From Gammaproteobacteria bacterium (GTDB lineage Bacteria; Pseudomonadota; Gammaproteobacteria; Pseudomonadales; Porticoccaceae): a stretch of 35,058 bases of DNA. Within the stretch, counting starts at the first letter, position 1. The number at the start of each line of letters is the position of its first letter. Shown one piece after another: positions 11,369 through 20,151 of the stretch. A model generated the notes under the pieces. It was not told where the DNA came from. It did no database searches and saw nothing but the letters and a program-made list of their open reading frames with translations. The position numbers and the translations under genes were made by a program. The stretch is from positions 1 through 35,058 of the forward strand of contig QNFP01000012.1 in the NCBI GenBank assembly GCA_003645535.1, in the 5' to 3' direction.

Positions 11369-12487
11369 TCACATCGAATCCAGTTCTTCCTGCTCGACTA
11401 TGCCCTGTTTCACGTGAAACAATGCAACTTGCCCCGGCAATGGTTTTGGTAATGCTGCTAGCAAGACCTCTTTGCTAATGCCGGTCAAAAACACCTGTGC
11501 ACCCAAAGCGGCCAATAACTGCATGCCCCTCGCAAAGCGCACCTGATCGAGCTCGGCCGCGAGATCATCCAGCAGATACAGGCATTGCTTGCCTACCGCC
11601 TTTCCAAGCACTCTGCCCTGCGCTATATACATAGCCAGCACTACAATCTTAACCTGACCGCGTGAAAGCACTTCCGCAGCCGGCCGGCCTTCGCTAGATA
11701 ATTTCAAATCAGCTCTATGGGCGCCGCAGTGGGTCAACCTGGTCGTAAGATCGCGTTGATAGGCTACCTGCAGCGCCTCTCCTAAAGAGCTTACCGAATC
11801 CCAGCCCCGATATAGAGCCAGGTCTACGTCAAGCTCCCCGCTTAGTTCAGCCAGGACCTGATGAAATTCGGGCACAATTTTGTCAAAGTATCGCTGACGA
11901 TAACCTGCTACCTGCTCAGAAAGCTCAACAAATTCTCTATCCCAAACAAGCAGTTGCGCTGATGAGATCTTATCATGTCGGAGCAGGTAATTCCGCTGTT
12001 TATGGCAGCGCTGGAATTTTCGCCAGACATCACGAAAAGGATGTTCCACGTGAAACACTCCCCAATCCAGGTACTTTCTGCGATTCCCCGGCCCCCCCTC
12101 TATTAATGAAAAACTATCGCTATTCATCAACAACATCGGCAAGGTCTGGGCTAACTCAGAAGCACTATGGACCTGCCGACCCGCAATTTTAAACTGAAAA
12201 GCTCCCTGCGCTGATCTACTTACGCCCATAGGTATTTTTTGTCCGCCATCTTTCCCGCTTTCGGCCAGGAGAGCAAACACCATGCAACTGTCGGTCTCTG
12301 TATTAATAAGAAATTTAAGATTTCTTGTTCTAAATGAGCGTCCTCGGCCGAGGAGATAAACCGCCTCTAGCAAGCTGGTTTTGCCGCTACCATTTTCACC
12401 ATAGATAATGTTGATATCAGGCACCGGATTCAACAGTCCATGGCGGATATTCCGAACGCCTTGCACGTCCAGCTTTTTTACGTACAT
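11369..12487 (-). CDS. recF: DNA replication and repair protein RecF
   Basis: NIIYGENGSGKTSLLEAVYLLGRGRSFR Walker A; LSRGQVKIVVLAMYIAQ; LLDDLAAELD. Confidence 0.98.
   Translation of the reverse strand: MYVKKLDVQGVRNIRHGLLNPVPDINIIYGENGSGKTSLLEAVYLLGRGRSFRTRNLKFLINTETDSCMVFALLAESGKDGGQKIPMGVSRSAQGAFQFKIAGRQVHSASELAQTLPMLLMNSDSFSLIEGGPGNRRKYLDWGVFHVEHPFRDVWRKFQRCHKQRNYLLRHDKISSAQLLVWDREFVELSEQVAGYRQRYFDKIVPEFHQVLAELSGELDVDLALYRGWDSVSSLGEALQVAYQRDLTTRLTHCGAHRADLKLSSEGRPAAEVLSRGQVKIVVLAMYIAQGRVLGKAVGKQCLYLLDDLAAELDQVRFARGMQLLAALGAQVFLTGISKEVLLAALPKPLPGQVALFHVKQGIVEQEELDSM
11406..11421. promoter_or_regulatory. parS: parS site (perfect) TGTTTCACGTGAAACA
   Basis: Exact 16-bp palindromic consensus for chromosomal ParB, within the 3' end of recF; parA/parB are in the window. 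Confidence 0.92.
12042..12057. promoter_or_regulatory. parS: parS site (1 mismatch) TGTTCCACGTGAAACA
   Basis: 15/16 match to the parS consensus, within recF. Confidence 0.82.
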
Positions 12488-12547
12488 ATTCGCCAGTATT
12501 TTTCTTTGCTATAGATCGCCAACCGGTTAGAAGCGCTGCAACCGCAT

Positions 12548-13657
12548 CTATAGACGCATTGGCATAATGACATATACAGAATTTGTTTCTGACACATCTT
12601 CGAGTAAAGCACTACTGTTCGCATCCGACAATGAAAACGATACTGTGTCGCCATTTAAGGTATTAAGCACATCGAGGATGTAACTTACGTTAAACCCTAC
12701 CTCAAATTCTTCACCGTTATAGCTTACTTCGACTTCTTCCTCTGCCTCTTCCTGTTCTGGGTTAGTCGCCGACATAGTAAGTAAGTTATCCGAAAAGGCA
12801 AGTCTTACCCCGCGATATTTTTCATTTGACAGTATCGCTGTACGGCTGAAAGCATGTCGCAGAGTCTCTCGGTCACCAGTGATGCGAAGTGCTCCATCTC
12901 TTGGTATTACCCGGTCATAATCAGGGTAAGCCCCATCCACGAGCTTAGAAGTGAAATGAAATCCGTCGCCTTTTACCCGCAAATGATTCTCACCAATGAC
13001 TACCTTGACCTCATCCTCCTCCGTCAACAACCGTGACAACTCTACAACGCCCTTACGTGGCAATATTGACTGAACTTTACTTTGGCTGCTGACCGATAAA
13101 CCTAGCGTTGTCATTGCCAGTCGATGCCCGTCAGTCGCTACAGCCCTCAGCTGGCCCTCTGTGGCCTCCCAAAGCATGCCGTTGAGATAATAACGAACAT
13201 CCTGATGAGCCATGGCGAAGGCGGTTTTATCTATCAACTGCTTCAATTCCGCCGCAGTGCAGGCGAACTCCAGCTCACCGGAGCCTTCTTCTACGCGAGG
13301 AAACTCGTTGGCTGGTTGAGTTGCAAGCGTAAACTTACTACGCCCACTGGTGACAAGCGCCTGGTTATTTTCAGTGCTGAAGTTTATCGTCGCCTGCTCA
13401 GGCAAAGACCGACATATATCAAGTAATTTTCGTGCAGCTACCGTCACTTCTCCGCCAACATAGCCAGCCCCGTCCAGGTTGCTGTGACTGACCACTTCTA
13501 CTTCCAGATCGGTACCTGTTACCGCCAGACGTCCGCCACTACCATCTAACTCAATAAGCACATTGGACAAAATAGGTAAGGTTTGACGCCGCTCTACAAC
13601 ACCAACAACCAACTGCAACTGTTTTAGTAAACTTTCTCTGGATACACTAAACTTCAT
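12548..13657 (-). CDS. dnaN: DNA polymerase III subunit beta (sliding clamp)
   Basis: MKFSVSRESLLKQLQLVVGVVERRQTLPILSNVLIE; C-terminal YVIMPMRL. Confidence 0.99.
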   Translation of the reverse strand: MKFSVSRESLLKQLQLVVGVVERRQTLPILSNVLIELDGSGGRLAVTGTDLEVEVVSHSNLDGAGYVGGEVTVAARKLLDICRSLPEQATINFSTENNQALVTSGRSKFTLATQPANEFPRVEEGSGELEFACTAAELKQLIDKTAFAMAHQDVRYYLNGMLWEATEGQLRAVATDGHRLAMTTLGLSVSSQSKVQSILPRKGVVELSRLLTEEDEVKVVIGENHLRVKGDGFHFTSKLVDGAYPDYDRVIPRDGALRITGDRETLRHAFSRTAILSNEKYRGVRLAFSDNLLTMSATNPEQEEAEEEVEVSYNGEEFEVGFNVSYILDVLNTLNGDTVSFSLSDANSSALLEDVSETNSVYVIMPMRL

Positions 13658-13730
13658 TTTAAACTCTCTTGGCTTAAGGAACCTCCGATCAAGTGTTTAC
13701 AAGGCAGATGCCGAAAGTGAATACTTACTC

Positions 13731-15218
13731 TTAGGTAGTTAAAGACCGGGTTAACAGTTTGAGATCCTCACAAATTTCTCCATTAGTAGCCTGCAACTCC
13801 CTTACTTTTCGGCAGGCATGTAACACGGTCGTATGGTCACGACCACCGAACGCTTCGCCAATTTCAGGTAAACTATGGTGAGTCATTTCCTTGGCCAAAG
13901 CCATGGCTACCTGCCTGGGCCTGGCCACCGAGCGATTCCGCCGTTTAGATAACATATCTGAGATCTTAAGTTTGTAATACTCTGCAACCGTGCGCTGGAT
14001 ATTGTCTATAGTAACGAGCTTATCCTGGAGGGCCAACAAATCTTTCAGTGACTCTCGTATTAACTCTATATCAATAGACCTGCCAGTAAAATGTGCTCCT
14101 GCGATAACTCTTTTGAGCGCGCCTTCAAGCTCACGAACATTGGAACTAATTCGCTTCGCCAAAAAAAATGCCGCATCGTAGGACAGATCGACATTAGCTT
14201 CTTCAGCTTTTTTGATCAGTATCGCAACGCGAGTCTCTAGCTCTGGTGGTTCCACGGCAACCGTTAATCCCCAGCCAAATCTGGATTTCAGCCGTTCTTC
14301 AACCCCATCAATTTCTTTTGGGTAACGATCACAGGTGAGAATCATCTGCTGTCCCCCCTCCAACAATGCGTTGAAAGTGTGAAAAAACTCTTCCTGACTG
14401 CGCTCTTTGCGGGCAAAAAACTGAATATCGTCGATTAACAATGCATCAACAGACCGGTAAAAGCGCTTAAAGTCATTAATTGCGTTTAATTGCAGCGCTT
14501 TTACCATATCTGCAACAAAACGCTCCGAATGTAAATACACTATCTTTGCGTCTGGATTACGCGCACGGAGAGCATTGCCAACCGCATGCATCAAGTGGGT
14601 TTTACCCAAACCAACCCCACCATAAATAAAGAGTGGGTTATACGAGCCGCCGGGGTTTTCAGCGATCTGTTGAGCCGCGGCACGTGCCAGTTGATTGGAT
14701 TTACCCTCGACAAAACTGTCGAAATTAAATCTTTCGTTAAGATTGTCATTGTGAATATCTACTGCTCGCTCTTTAACAGACGCATTGTCTCGTGTGGGCA
14801 GATCCCCTGTGGGCAATATAGTTGCCAGGCGAGTCTTTGCCAAAAACGGCGCTTTTACCGAAGCTTCTTCAACATTGTTCAGTTGGCCGCTCCCTGCTTT
14901 TTTTCCTGCTAACCCTTTTGCAGAAGCAGTTGCACCATACCTTTGCATTACTGGCGTTTTCGCTCGATCCAGACGACTGCAGTCAGCGACTTCAACCGAC
15001 CCTGGCAGGCCATCAAACTGAACGAAAAGCTCCTGTATTCTTTCCAGAAATTTATCTTCCACCCAGCTCATTACAAACCGGTTAGGTGCCACCAGGCGCA
15101 GTTTTTTTTGCGCTGGATCATGTTCTACCTGTAATGGTCTGATCCAGGTATTAAATTGCTGAGCGGGTAGCTCGTCCTGCAACTGTCCAAGACATCGTTG
15201 CCAGATTGCGTCAGCCAA
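13731..15218 (-). CDS. dnaA: Chromosomal replication initiator protein DnaA
   Basis: [22 protein letters not shown] Walker [47 protein letters not shown]-binding signature. Confidence 0.99.
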   Translation of the reverse strand: MADAIWQRCLGQLQDELPAQQFNTWIRPLQVEHDPAQKKLRLVAPNRFVMSWVEDKFLERIQELFVQFDGLPGSVEVADCSRLDRAKTPVMQRYGATASAKGLAGKKAGSGQLNNVEEASVKAPFLAKTRLATILPTGDLPTRDNASVKERAVDIHNDNLNERFNFDSFVEGKSNQLARAAAQQIAENPGGSYNPLFIYGGVGLGKTHLMHAVGNALRARNPDAKIVYLHSERFVADMVKALQLNAINDFKRFYRSVDALLIDDIQFFARKERSQEEFFHTFNALLEGGQQMILTCDRYPKEIDGVEERLKSRFGWGLTVAVEPPELETRVAILIKKAEEANVDLSYDAAFFLAKRISSNVRELEGALKRVIAGAHFTGRSIDIELIRESLKDLLALQDKLVTIDNIQRTVAEYYKLKISDMLSKRRNRSVARPRQVAMALAKEMTHHSLPEIGEAFGGRDHTTVLHACRKVRELQATNGEICEDLKLLTRSLTT

Positions 15219-15612
15219 GATGACACTCCTTATTTAGTTTTACAGGTACTTTTTTTCAGGTATTTTTCCAAACATTTTAAGTCGCCAGCGCCTTATTTTT
15301 ACTGCGAATTTATTTGTTTACTGGCCCGTGTAGTCTAAAAGCTATTTACTATCTTATCCACATATTCGAGCTTTTTTTTATAGATAGGCTAAATAATAAT
15401 CTCTATTATTTTCAAATGGTTACCATTAATACAAACACTGTGTTTTTCCACAGCGACGCTATGTTTATTGATCATTTTTTAGGCAGTTGTTGTGGATAAG
15501 CTGTTAGTAACATATGGATACGCAGTGATTTTATTGTCATCTGCGCTTTTTAATATTGAGTTACCAGAAAATTTGTGCCTCTGGATAAAAGTGACTCACA
15601 AAGCAATATTGG
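15219..15612. promoter_or_regulatory. dnaA upstream region with DnaA-box cluster
   Basis: Perfect boxes TTATCCACA (15354-15362, +) and TGTGGATAA (15491-15499, i.e. - strand); near boxes TTTTCCACA (15444-15452) and TCTGGATAA (15580-15588); AT-rich segment 15363-15430. Confidence 0.7.
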
Positions 15613-16980
15613 TCACTTGCCGATGCAGAAGCTACTAAAAATTTCACCCAACAGCTCATCGCTGGAAAAAGCTCCCGTTATTAGCCCCAGTTGTTGCTGA
15701 GCCTGTCGTAACTCTTCTGCAACGAGTTCGCCTGCCGAAGTAGCGGCGATTAAGTGTAAGCGGGCTCTGACCACACAATCCAGAGCATCTCCAAGTGCAC
15801 TCAAGTGTCGCCTCCGTGCCATATATACACCTTCCCCTTCGCCGCTGTAACCAGCGATAGTTTTCAAGTGCGCCTTTAAATTATCCAGTCCCTGACCGGT
15901 GAGAGTAGATACGTGGATAACATCTCCGTTTTTATCATCAGACCAATCATTAGATTCATTCAAATCGATCTTATTCAATATCGTCGTAACATTTTTTCGT
16001 TCCGGAAACCGCTGCCGATATTCAGGCCACTCCTCTTTACTGTTGCTAATACTTTCTATGCTGCTATCGACCACCCAAAGGACCCTGTCTGCTTCCGATA
16101 TTTGCTGCCAGGCCCGTCTAATACCCTCCCGTTCCACCGAATCTTCACTCTCGCGCAAACCAGCTGTATCGATGATATGCACAATGAGCCCATCAACATT
16201 AATTTGTTCGATCAGGACGTCCCGCGTTGTCCCCGGAACATCGGTAACAATAGCCCTGTCATACTCCGCCAGCGCATTGAGCAAGCTGGATTTCCCGGCG
16301 TTTGGTTTTCCGGCTATTGCTACACTCATGCCTTCTTTCAACAAAACGCCCTGGCCGGTATTTTTCAAAATATCCCTGGTCTGGGCAATGATTGTTTGCA
16401 AATCACTTTCTACCTTGCCGTCACTGAGGAAATCCACTTCTTCTTCTGGAAAATCTATAGAAGCTTCGATATATACTCTCAGTTTGGTAAGGTTTTCCAT
16501 CAAAGCATTAATTCGTTTCGAAAAGTCCCCTTTTAAGGTACGCACTGCCCCTCGCGCAGCCTGTAGCGTAGTTGCATCAATAAGATCTGCAATGGCCTCT
16601 GCTTGCGCCAGGTCCAGCTTACCATTCAAAAATGCCCGCTCGCTAAACTCGCCGGGCCTGGCCTGGCGAGCTCCGAGATCAATTATCCGAGACATAAGCT
16701 GGTCTAATACCACCGGGCTACCATGAGCATGTAGCTCCATAGTCTCCTCTCCGGTAAAAGACCCTGGTGCCGGAAAATAAAGCACCAAACCTCGATCAAT
16801 CTCCTGATGATCGAGGTCTAAAAAAGGTGTGAGTGTGGCTTTTCGCGCGGTGGGTTTTACACCTAATAAAGGCACAAAAAAGGGCTTCAGCGTTTTTCCG
16901 CTAAGGCGAATAATCCCTACTCCCCCACGACCTGGGGGCGTAATGATCGCTGCAATCGTGTCTGTGTGGTTTTGCACCAC
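15613..16980 (-). CDS. mnmE: tRNA uridine-5-carboxymethylaminomethyl(34) synthesis GTPase MnmE
   Basis: TIAAIITPPGRGGVGIIRLSG, GKPNAGKSSLLNALAEYDRAIVTDVPGTTRDVL, C-terminal FCIGK. Confidence 0.99.
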   Translation of the reverse strand: MVQNHTDTIAAIITPPGRGGVGIIRLSGKTLKPFFVPLLGVKPTARKATLTPFLDLDHQEIDRGLVLYFPAPGSFTGEETMELHAHGSPVVLDQLMSRIIDLGARQARPGEFSERAFLNGKLDLAQAEAIADLIDATTLQAARGAVRTLKGDFSKRINALMENLTKLRVYIEASIDFPEEEVDFLSDGKVESDLQTIIAQTRDILKNTGQGVLLKEGMSVAIAGKPNAGKSSLLNALAEYDRAIVTDVPGTTRDVLIEQINVDGLIVHIIDTAGLRESEDSVEREGIRRAWQQISEADRVLWVVDSSIESISNSKEEWPEYRQRFPERKNVTTILNKIDLNESNDWSDDKNGDVIHVSTLTGQGLDNLKAHLKTIAGYSGEGEGVYMARRRHLSALGDALDCVVRARLHLIAATSAGELVAEELRQAQQQLGLITGAFSSDELLGEIFSSFCIGK

Positions 16981-17032
16981 TGAACCTCAAAAGCACATAT
17001 CTACAAAGTAGGCCTTTTACAACAAACCGAGG

Positions 17033-18703
17033 TTAACCTTCTTTGCCGACTATTTTTCTTGTGATTACCCATTGTTGGGCTATTGATAACACACTATTAA
17101 CTGTCCAGTACAACACTAGCCCAGCGGGAAAGAACATAAAGAAAAAACTAAATGCCACCGGCATTATTTTCATAACCTTAGCCTGTGTTGGATCGGGCGG
17201 CGCCGGTTGCAGTGATTGTAGTACGAACATACTGATGCCGTTTAAAACTGGCAATACATAATAAGGATCTTTCATAGACAGATCTTTGATCCACAATATC
17301 CAGGGCGTATGACGTAACTCCACGCTCTCATTTAACACCCAATAAAGGGCAATAAAAACCGGCATCTGAATGAGCATTGGAAAGCATCCACCAACAGGAT
17401 TAACTTTCTCCTTTTTATACAGACCCATCATTTCCTGAGACAGTTTTTGTCTGTCGTCACTATACAGTTCGCGTAGTCTGGTCATTTCGGGCTGAAGCTT
17501 ACGCATACGAGCCATTGAACGATAACTTGCCGCCGATAAAGGGAAAAACATCAGCTTGACGACTATGGTGAGGACAATAATTGACCATCCCCAGTTTTGA
17601 AGAACATTATTTATCAGTTGAAGCCCAGCAAATAAAGGCTTGGCTACCCACCACAACCACCCATAGTCAATCGTCAGATCAAGATAAGGAGATATATCTG
17701 CCAAACGCTGCTGATCCTTTGGGCCTACATAAAAACTAGCTGCCAGGATACCCTCTTCACCTGCCAGGACATCTATTGCTGGCCCGGTAAACCCGCCGGC
17801 GTAAAGTTCGCTCTGACCAAGTTTGCGTAACTGGTACTGGTTGTCCTGCTCCTGATTCGGCACCCAGGCACTGACAAAATAGTGTTGTACCATGGCAACC
17901 CAGCCACCAGTTTTACTGGTTTTAAAAGATTCTTCTGCTATATCCTCAAAATCTAATTTTTTGTAATTATCCTCTTCTGTCGAGATCGCCATACCTAAAT
18001 AGGGCCGTGGACCCATCGCACTTTGTTTATTCGGGTTAAACGTATCTCTCTGTATCTGGCCAAATAAATGTGCTCGCCAGGCATTTTCGGTGTAGTTATT
18101 AATTTTATACCTTACATCGATTAGATAATCGCTGGGCTTAAAAACAAACTCTTTGCGGATAGATACGCCTTTGTCTTCAAGACTCAGCTCGACAATCAAT
18201 TCTTTTGCGCCCTCCAGTAAAACAAACTCTTTTTGTTTTACATGGTACTGGGGTCTTTCAGCCTGAGTGTCCGTACCATTGGGGCCAATTAAACCGCTTT
18301 GCGCTATATAGGTCTGGTTTTGTGTACGATTCAACATGACAAAAGGTTTACTGTCTGCGTCCTGCGTCAACAAATACTCTAACAACTCTACTTTAACGAT
18401 ATCCCCACCCAGCGTGTCTATGGTTACTTCCAGAACGTCTGTGCGTACGGTTATTAACCTGGCATCACTGAATACCAACTCTGGAGTCACATCCGGTGCA
18501 GGATCTTTTGACAACTCAGGAACAGCTAACGATGGTTGAGGTTTTATATCGGTTCCCGGTATATCACCAGGTATAACCAGAGCTTCTTCACTAAGCAGTG
18601 GAGCGGCGGGTTTGTGAGTATCTCTAAATTCGTTCCATTGGATAAATAAAAACCCGAAGACTAATATCATTGCGGCTATAAGACCGCTGCGCTGCCAATC
18701 CAT
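17033..18703 (-). CDS. yidC: Membrane protein insertase YidC
   Basis: NVLQNWGWSIIVLTIVVKLMFFPLSAASYRSMARMRKLQPEM, NPVGGCFPMLIQMPVFIALYWVL; large periplasmic domain. Confidence 0.98.
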   Translation of the reverse strand: MDWQRSGLIAAMILVFGFLFIQWNEFRDTHKPAAPLLSEEALVIPGDIPGTDIKPQPSLAVPELSKDPAPDVTPELVFSDARLITVRTDVLEVTIDTLGGDIVKVELLEYLLTQDADSKPFVMLNRTQNQTYIAQSGLIGPNGTDTQAERPQYHVKQKEFVLLEGAKELIVELSLEDKGVSIRKEFVFKPSDYLIDVRYKINNYTENAWRAHLFGQIQRDTFNPNKQSAMGPRPYLGMAISTEEDNYKKLDFEDIAEESFKTSKTGGWVAMVQHYFVSAWVPNQEQDNQYQLRKLGQSELYAGGFTGPAIDVLAGEEGILAASFYVGPKDQQRLADISPYLDLTIDYGWLWWVAKPLFAGLQLINNVLQNWGWSIIVLTIVVKLMFFPLSAASYRSMARMRKLQPEMTRLRELYSDDRQKLSQEMMGLYKKEKVNPVGGCFPMLIQMPVFIALYWVLNESVELRHTPWILWIKDLSMKDPYYVLPVLNGISMFVLQSLQPAPPDPTQAKVMKIMPVAFSFFFMFFPAGLVLYWTVNSVLSIAQQWVITRKIVGKEG

Positions 18704-18710
18704 GATTAAT

Positions 18711-18968
18711 TTAACCTGTTAAGTTGGTTTCGCCTGGTGGTTGTTTTTTTACGGACTCTGGCACAGGATCATACCCACCAGGATGAAATGGCTGGCACTT
18801 TAGCAATCTCTTTATAGTTAAGTAGCTACCTTTAATCGATCCATGATGCAAAAGGCTTTCGATACCATATTGAGAACAGGTGGGATAAAAGCGACAGTGC
18901 TTCCCTAACATTGGGCTCAGCAGATACTGGTAAACTTTGATTAATCCTGCCAGCAATCTCGCTACCAT
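18711..18968 (-). CDS. yidD: Membrane protein insertion efficiency factor YidD
   Basis: [31 protein letters not shown] ... [13 protein letters not shown]. Confidence 0.96.
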   Translation of the reverse strand: MVARLLAGLIKVYQYLLSPMLGKHCRFYPTCSQYGIESLLHHGSIKGSYLTIKRLLKCQPFHPGGYDPVPESVKKQPPGETNLTG

Positions 18969-18978
18969 ATGGCTTAAC

Positions 18979-19335
18979 CTATTTAGTATTAAGTGCCAGC
19001 TGTACCCATGCCTGAGATAAAGTGCTTGAAAAAGCCGACTTGGGCACCTTGTCTAGCCCTCTGCGAGCTAAAAATATTATATCTATGCCAGCGAAACTGT
19101 GTTGATGATGCCGGAATGTTTCCCGAGCAACCCGTTTAATCCGGTTACGATGGACTGACAGGCGAATGTTCTTTTTGCCAATGACTAGCCCCAGCCGAGC
19201 GTGTCCACTTAAATTAGGACATGCCAATATCAGAAAATGCCGATCAGCTACGCGGTAGCTAGCCTTATCGAATACCTTCTGAAATACCTGCTGTGTTAGC
19301 AAGCGTTTGCTCTTATCAAAGGCTTCCCGGGGCAC
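18979..19335 (-). CDS. rnpA: Ribonuclease P protein component
   Basis: [29 protein letters not shown] signature; located between yidD and rpmH. Confidence 0.95.
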   Translation of the reverse strand: MPREAFDKSKRLLTQQVFQKVFDKASYRVADRHFLILACPNLSGHARLGLVIGKKNIRLSVHRNRIKRVARETFRHHQHSFAGIDIIFLARRGLDKVPKSAFSSTLSQAWVQLALNTK

Positions 19336-19352
19336 GAAGACGTCCGGTAGAA

Positions 19353-19487
19353 TCAGGCAGCCAGGCGCTTACGTCCCTTTGCGCGACGACGCTTTATTAC
19401 CAGGCGGCCATTTTTAGTCGCCATACGAGCCCTGAAACCATGGGTGCGACTACGTTTAAGTACACTAGGTTGAAATGTTCTTTTCAT
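19353..19487 (-). CDS. rpmH: 50S ribosomal protein L34
   Basis: Reverse complement translates to [44 protein letters not shown]; 44 aa, omitted from the ORF track because of its length. Confidence 0.98.
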   Translation of the reverse strand: MKRTFQPSVLKRSRTHGFRARMATKNGRLVIKRRRAKGRKRLAA

Positions 19488-20130
19488 GATTTACGGATCC
19501 GTGAACTAACAATTTTTACCCACAGATATGATTCTGTCAGGCAATGTTCCCACAAAAGGGCCGGCGATTTTAAAGAAAAATACCGCCACTCGCAATGAAA
19601 TCTTCATAAAGAAATATTTCTTTGCTTTCCAGGAGCTTAACTTAGCAAACCTGTTGCTATGGATAAATGGATGGATAATTTTCTATTCAGGATTATTCTG
19701 TCTGTTTTACTGTAGCTTTGGACACAAGCATCATCTAAAAACCTCTCTAGAATTACAGTTAAACTTGTTGATAAGATCTGTTGCTCACTGGGTAAGATAG
19801 TTAACATCATGTTAACCATTTTTATATGAAAAGCGCTCTGTGGATAAACAGCCTGTTAATCCACAGGATATTACCAGTTAACAATCACTAAACACACTGT
19901 TTAACAACAACAATTTATTACATTATTATTTTTAAAAAACAATAAGTTATCATACTTATTAACCGAATTTCATCTGCCTAATAATAACAACAATATCTAT
20001 ATAGTATATTTATTAGTAAATATATTAATCTTAAACAATATTTACATTACAGGAAAAGCTTTAGCCAATATAAAGGATTTTAGATCAAACACTTCATAGC
20101 GACGATTATCGCGTACAATGTCTGCTTTTT
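19488..20130. other. Candidate chromosomal replication origin (oriC) between rpmH and mnmG
   Basis: 643-bp divergent gap. Perfect DnaA box TGTGGATAA (19839-19847); one-mismatch boxes at 19516-19524 (TTACCCACA), 19658-19666 (TATGGATAA), 19766-19774 (TGTTGATAA) and 19857-19865 (TAATCCACA); adjacent segment 19921-20050 about 83% AT by hand count; flanking genes diverge from here. Confidence 0.8.
19838..19866. repeat. 29-bp dyad CTGTGGATAAACAGCCTGTTAATCCACAG carrying two opposed DnaA boxes
   Basis: 14-bp arms with one mismatch around a central C. Confidence 0.85.
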
Positions 20131-20151
20131 TTGGTATCAGTCTTGCTTAAA

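Noticed and set aside
14681-14686. CACGTG core inside dnaA as a third parS site
   Set aside because: Flanks read GCGG-CACGTG-CCAG, lacking the GTTT/AAAC arms needed for parS.
15899-16726. 275-aa plus-strand ORF (and overlapping 207-aa ORF 15913-16536)
   Set aside because: Antisense to mnmE, whose protein is unambiguous; no recognisable domain; shadow ORFs.
19528-19800. 90-aa ORF in the rpmH-mnmG gap (and 60-aa antisense ORF 19637-19819)
   Set aside because: Lies within the AT-rich, DnaA-box-containing putative origin; composition and overlap suggest chance ORFs.
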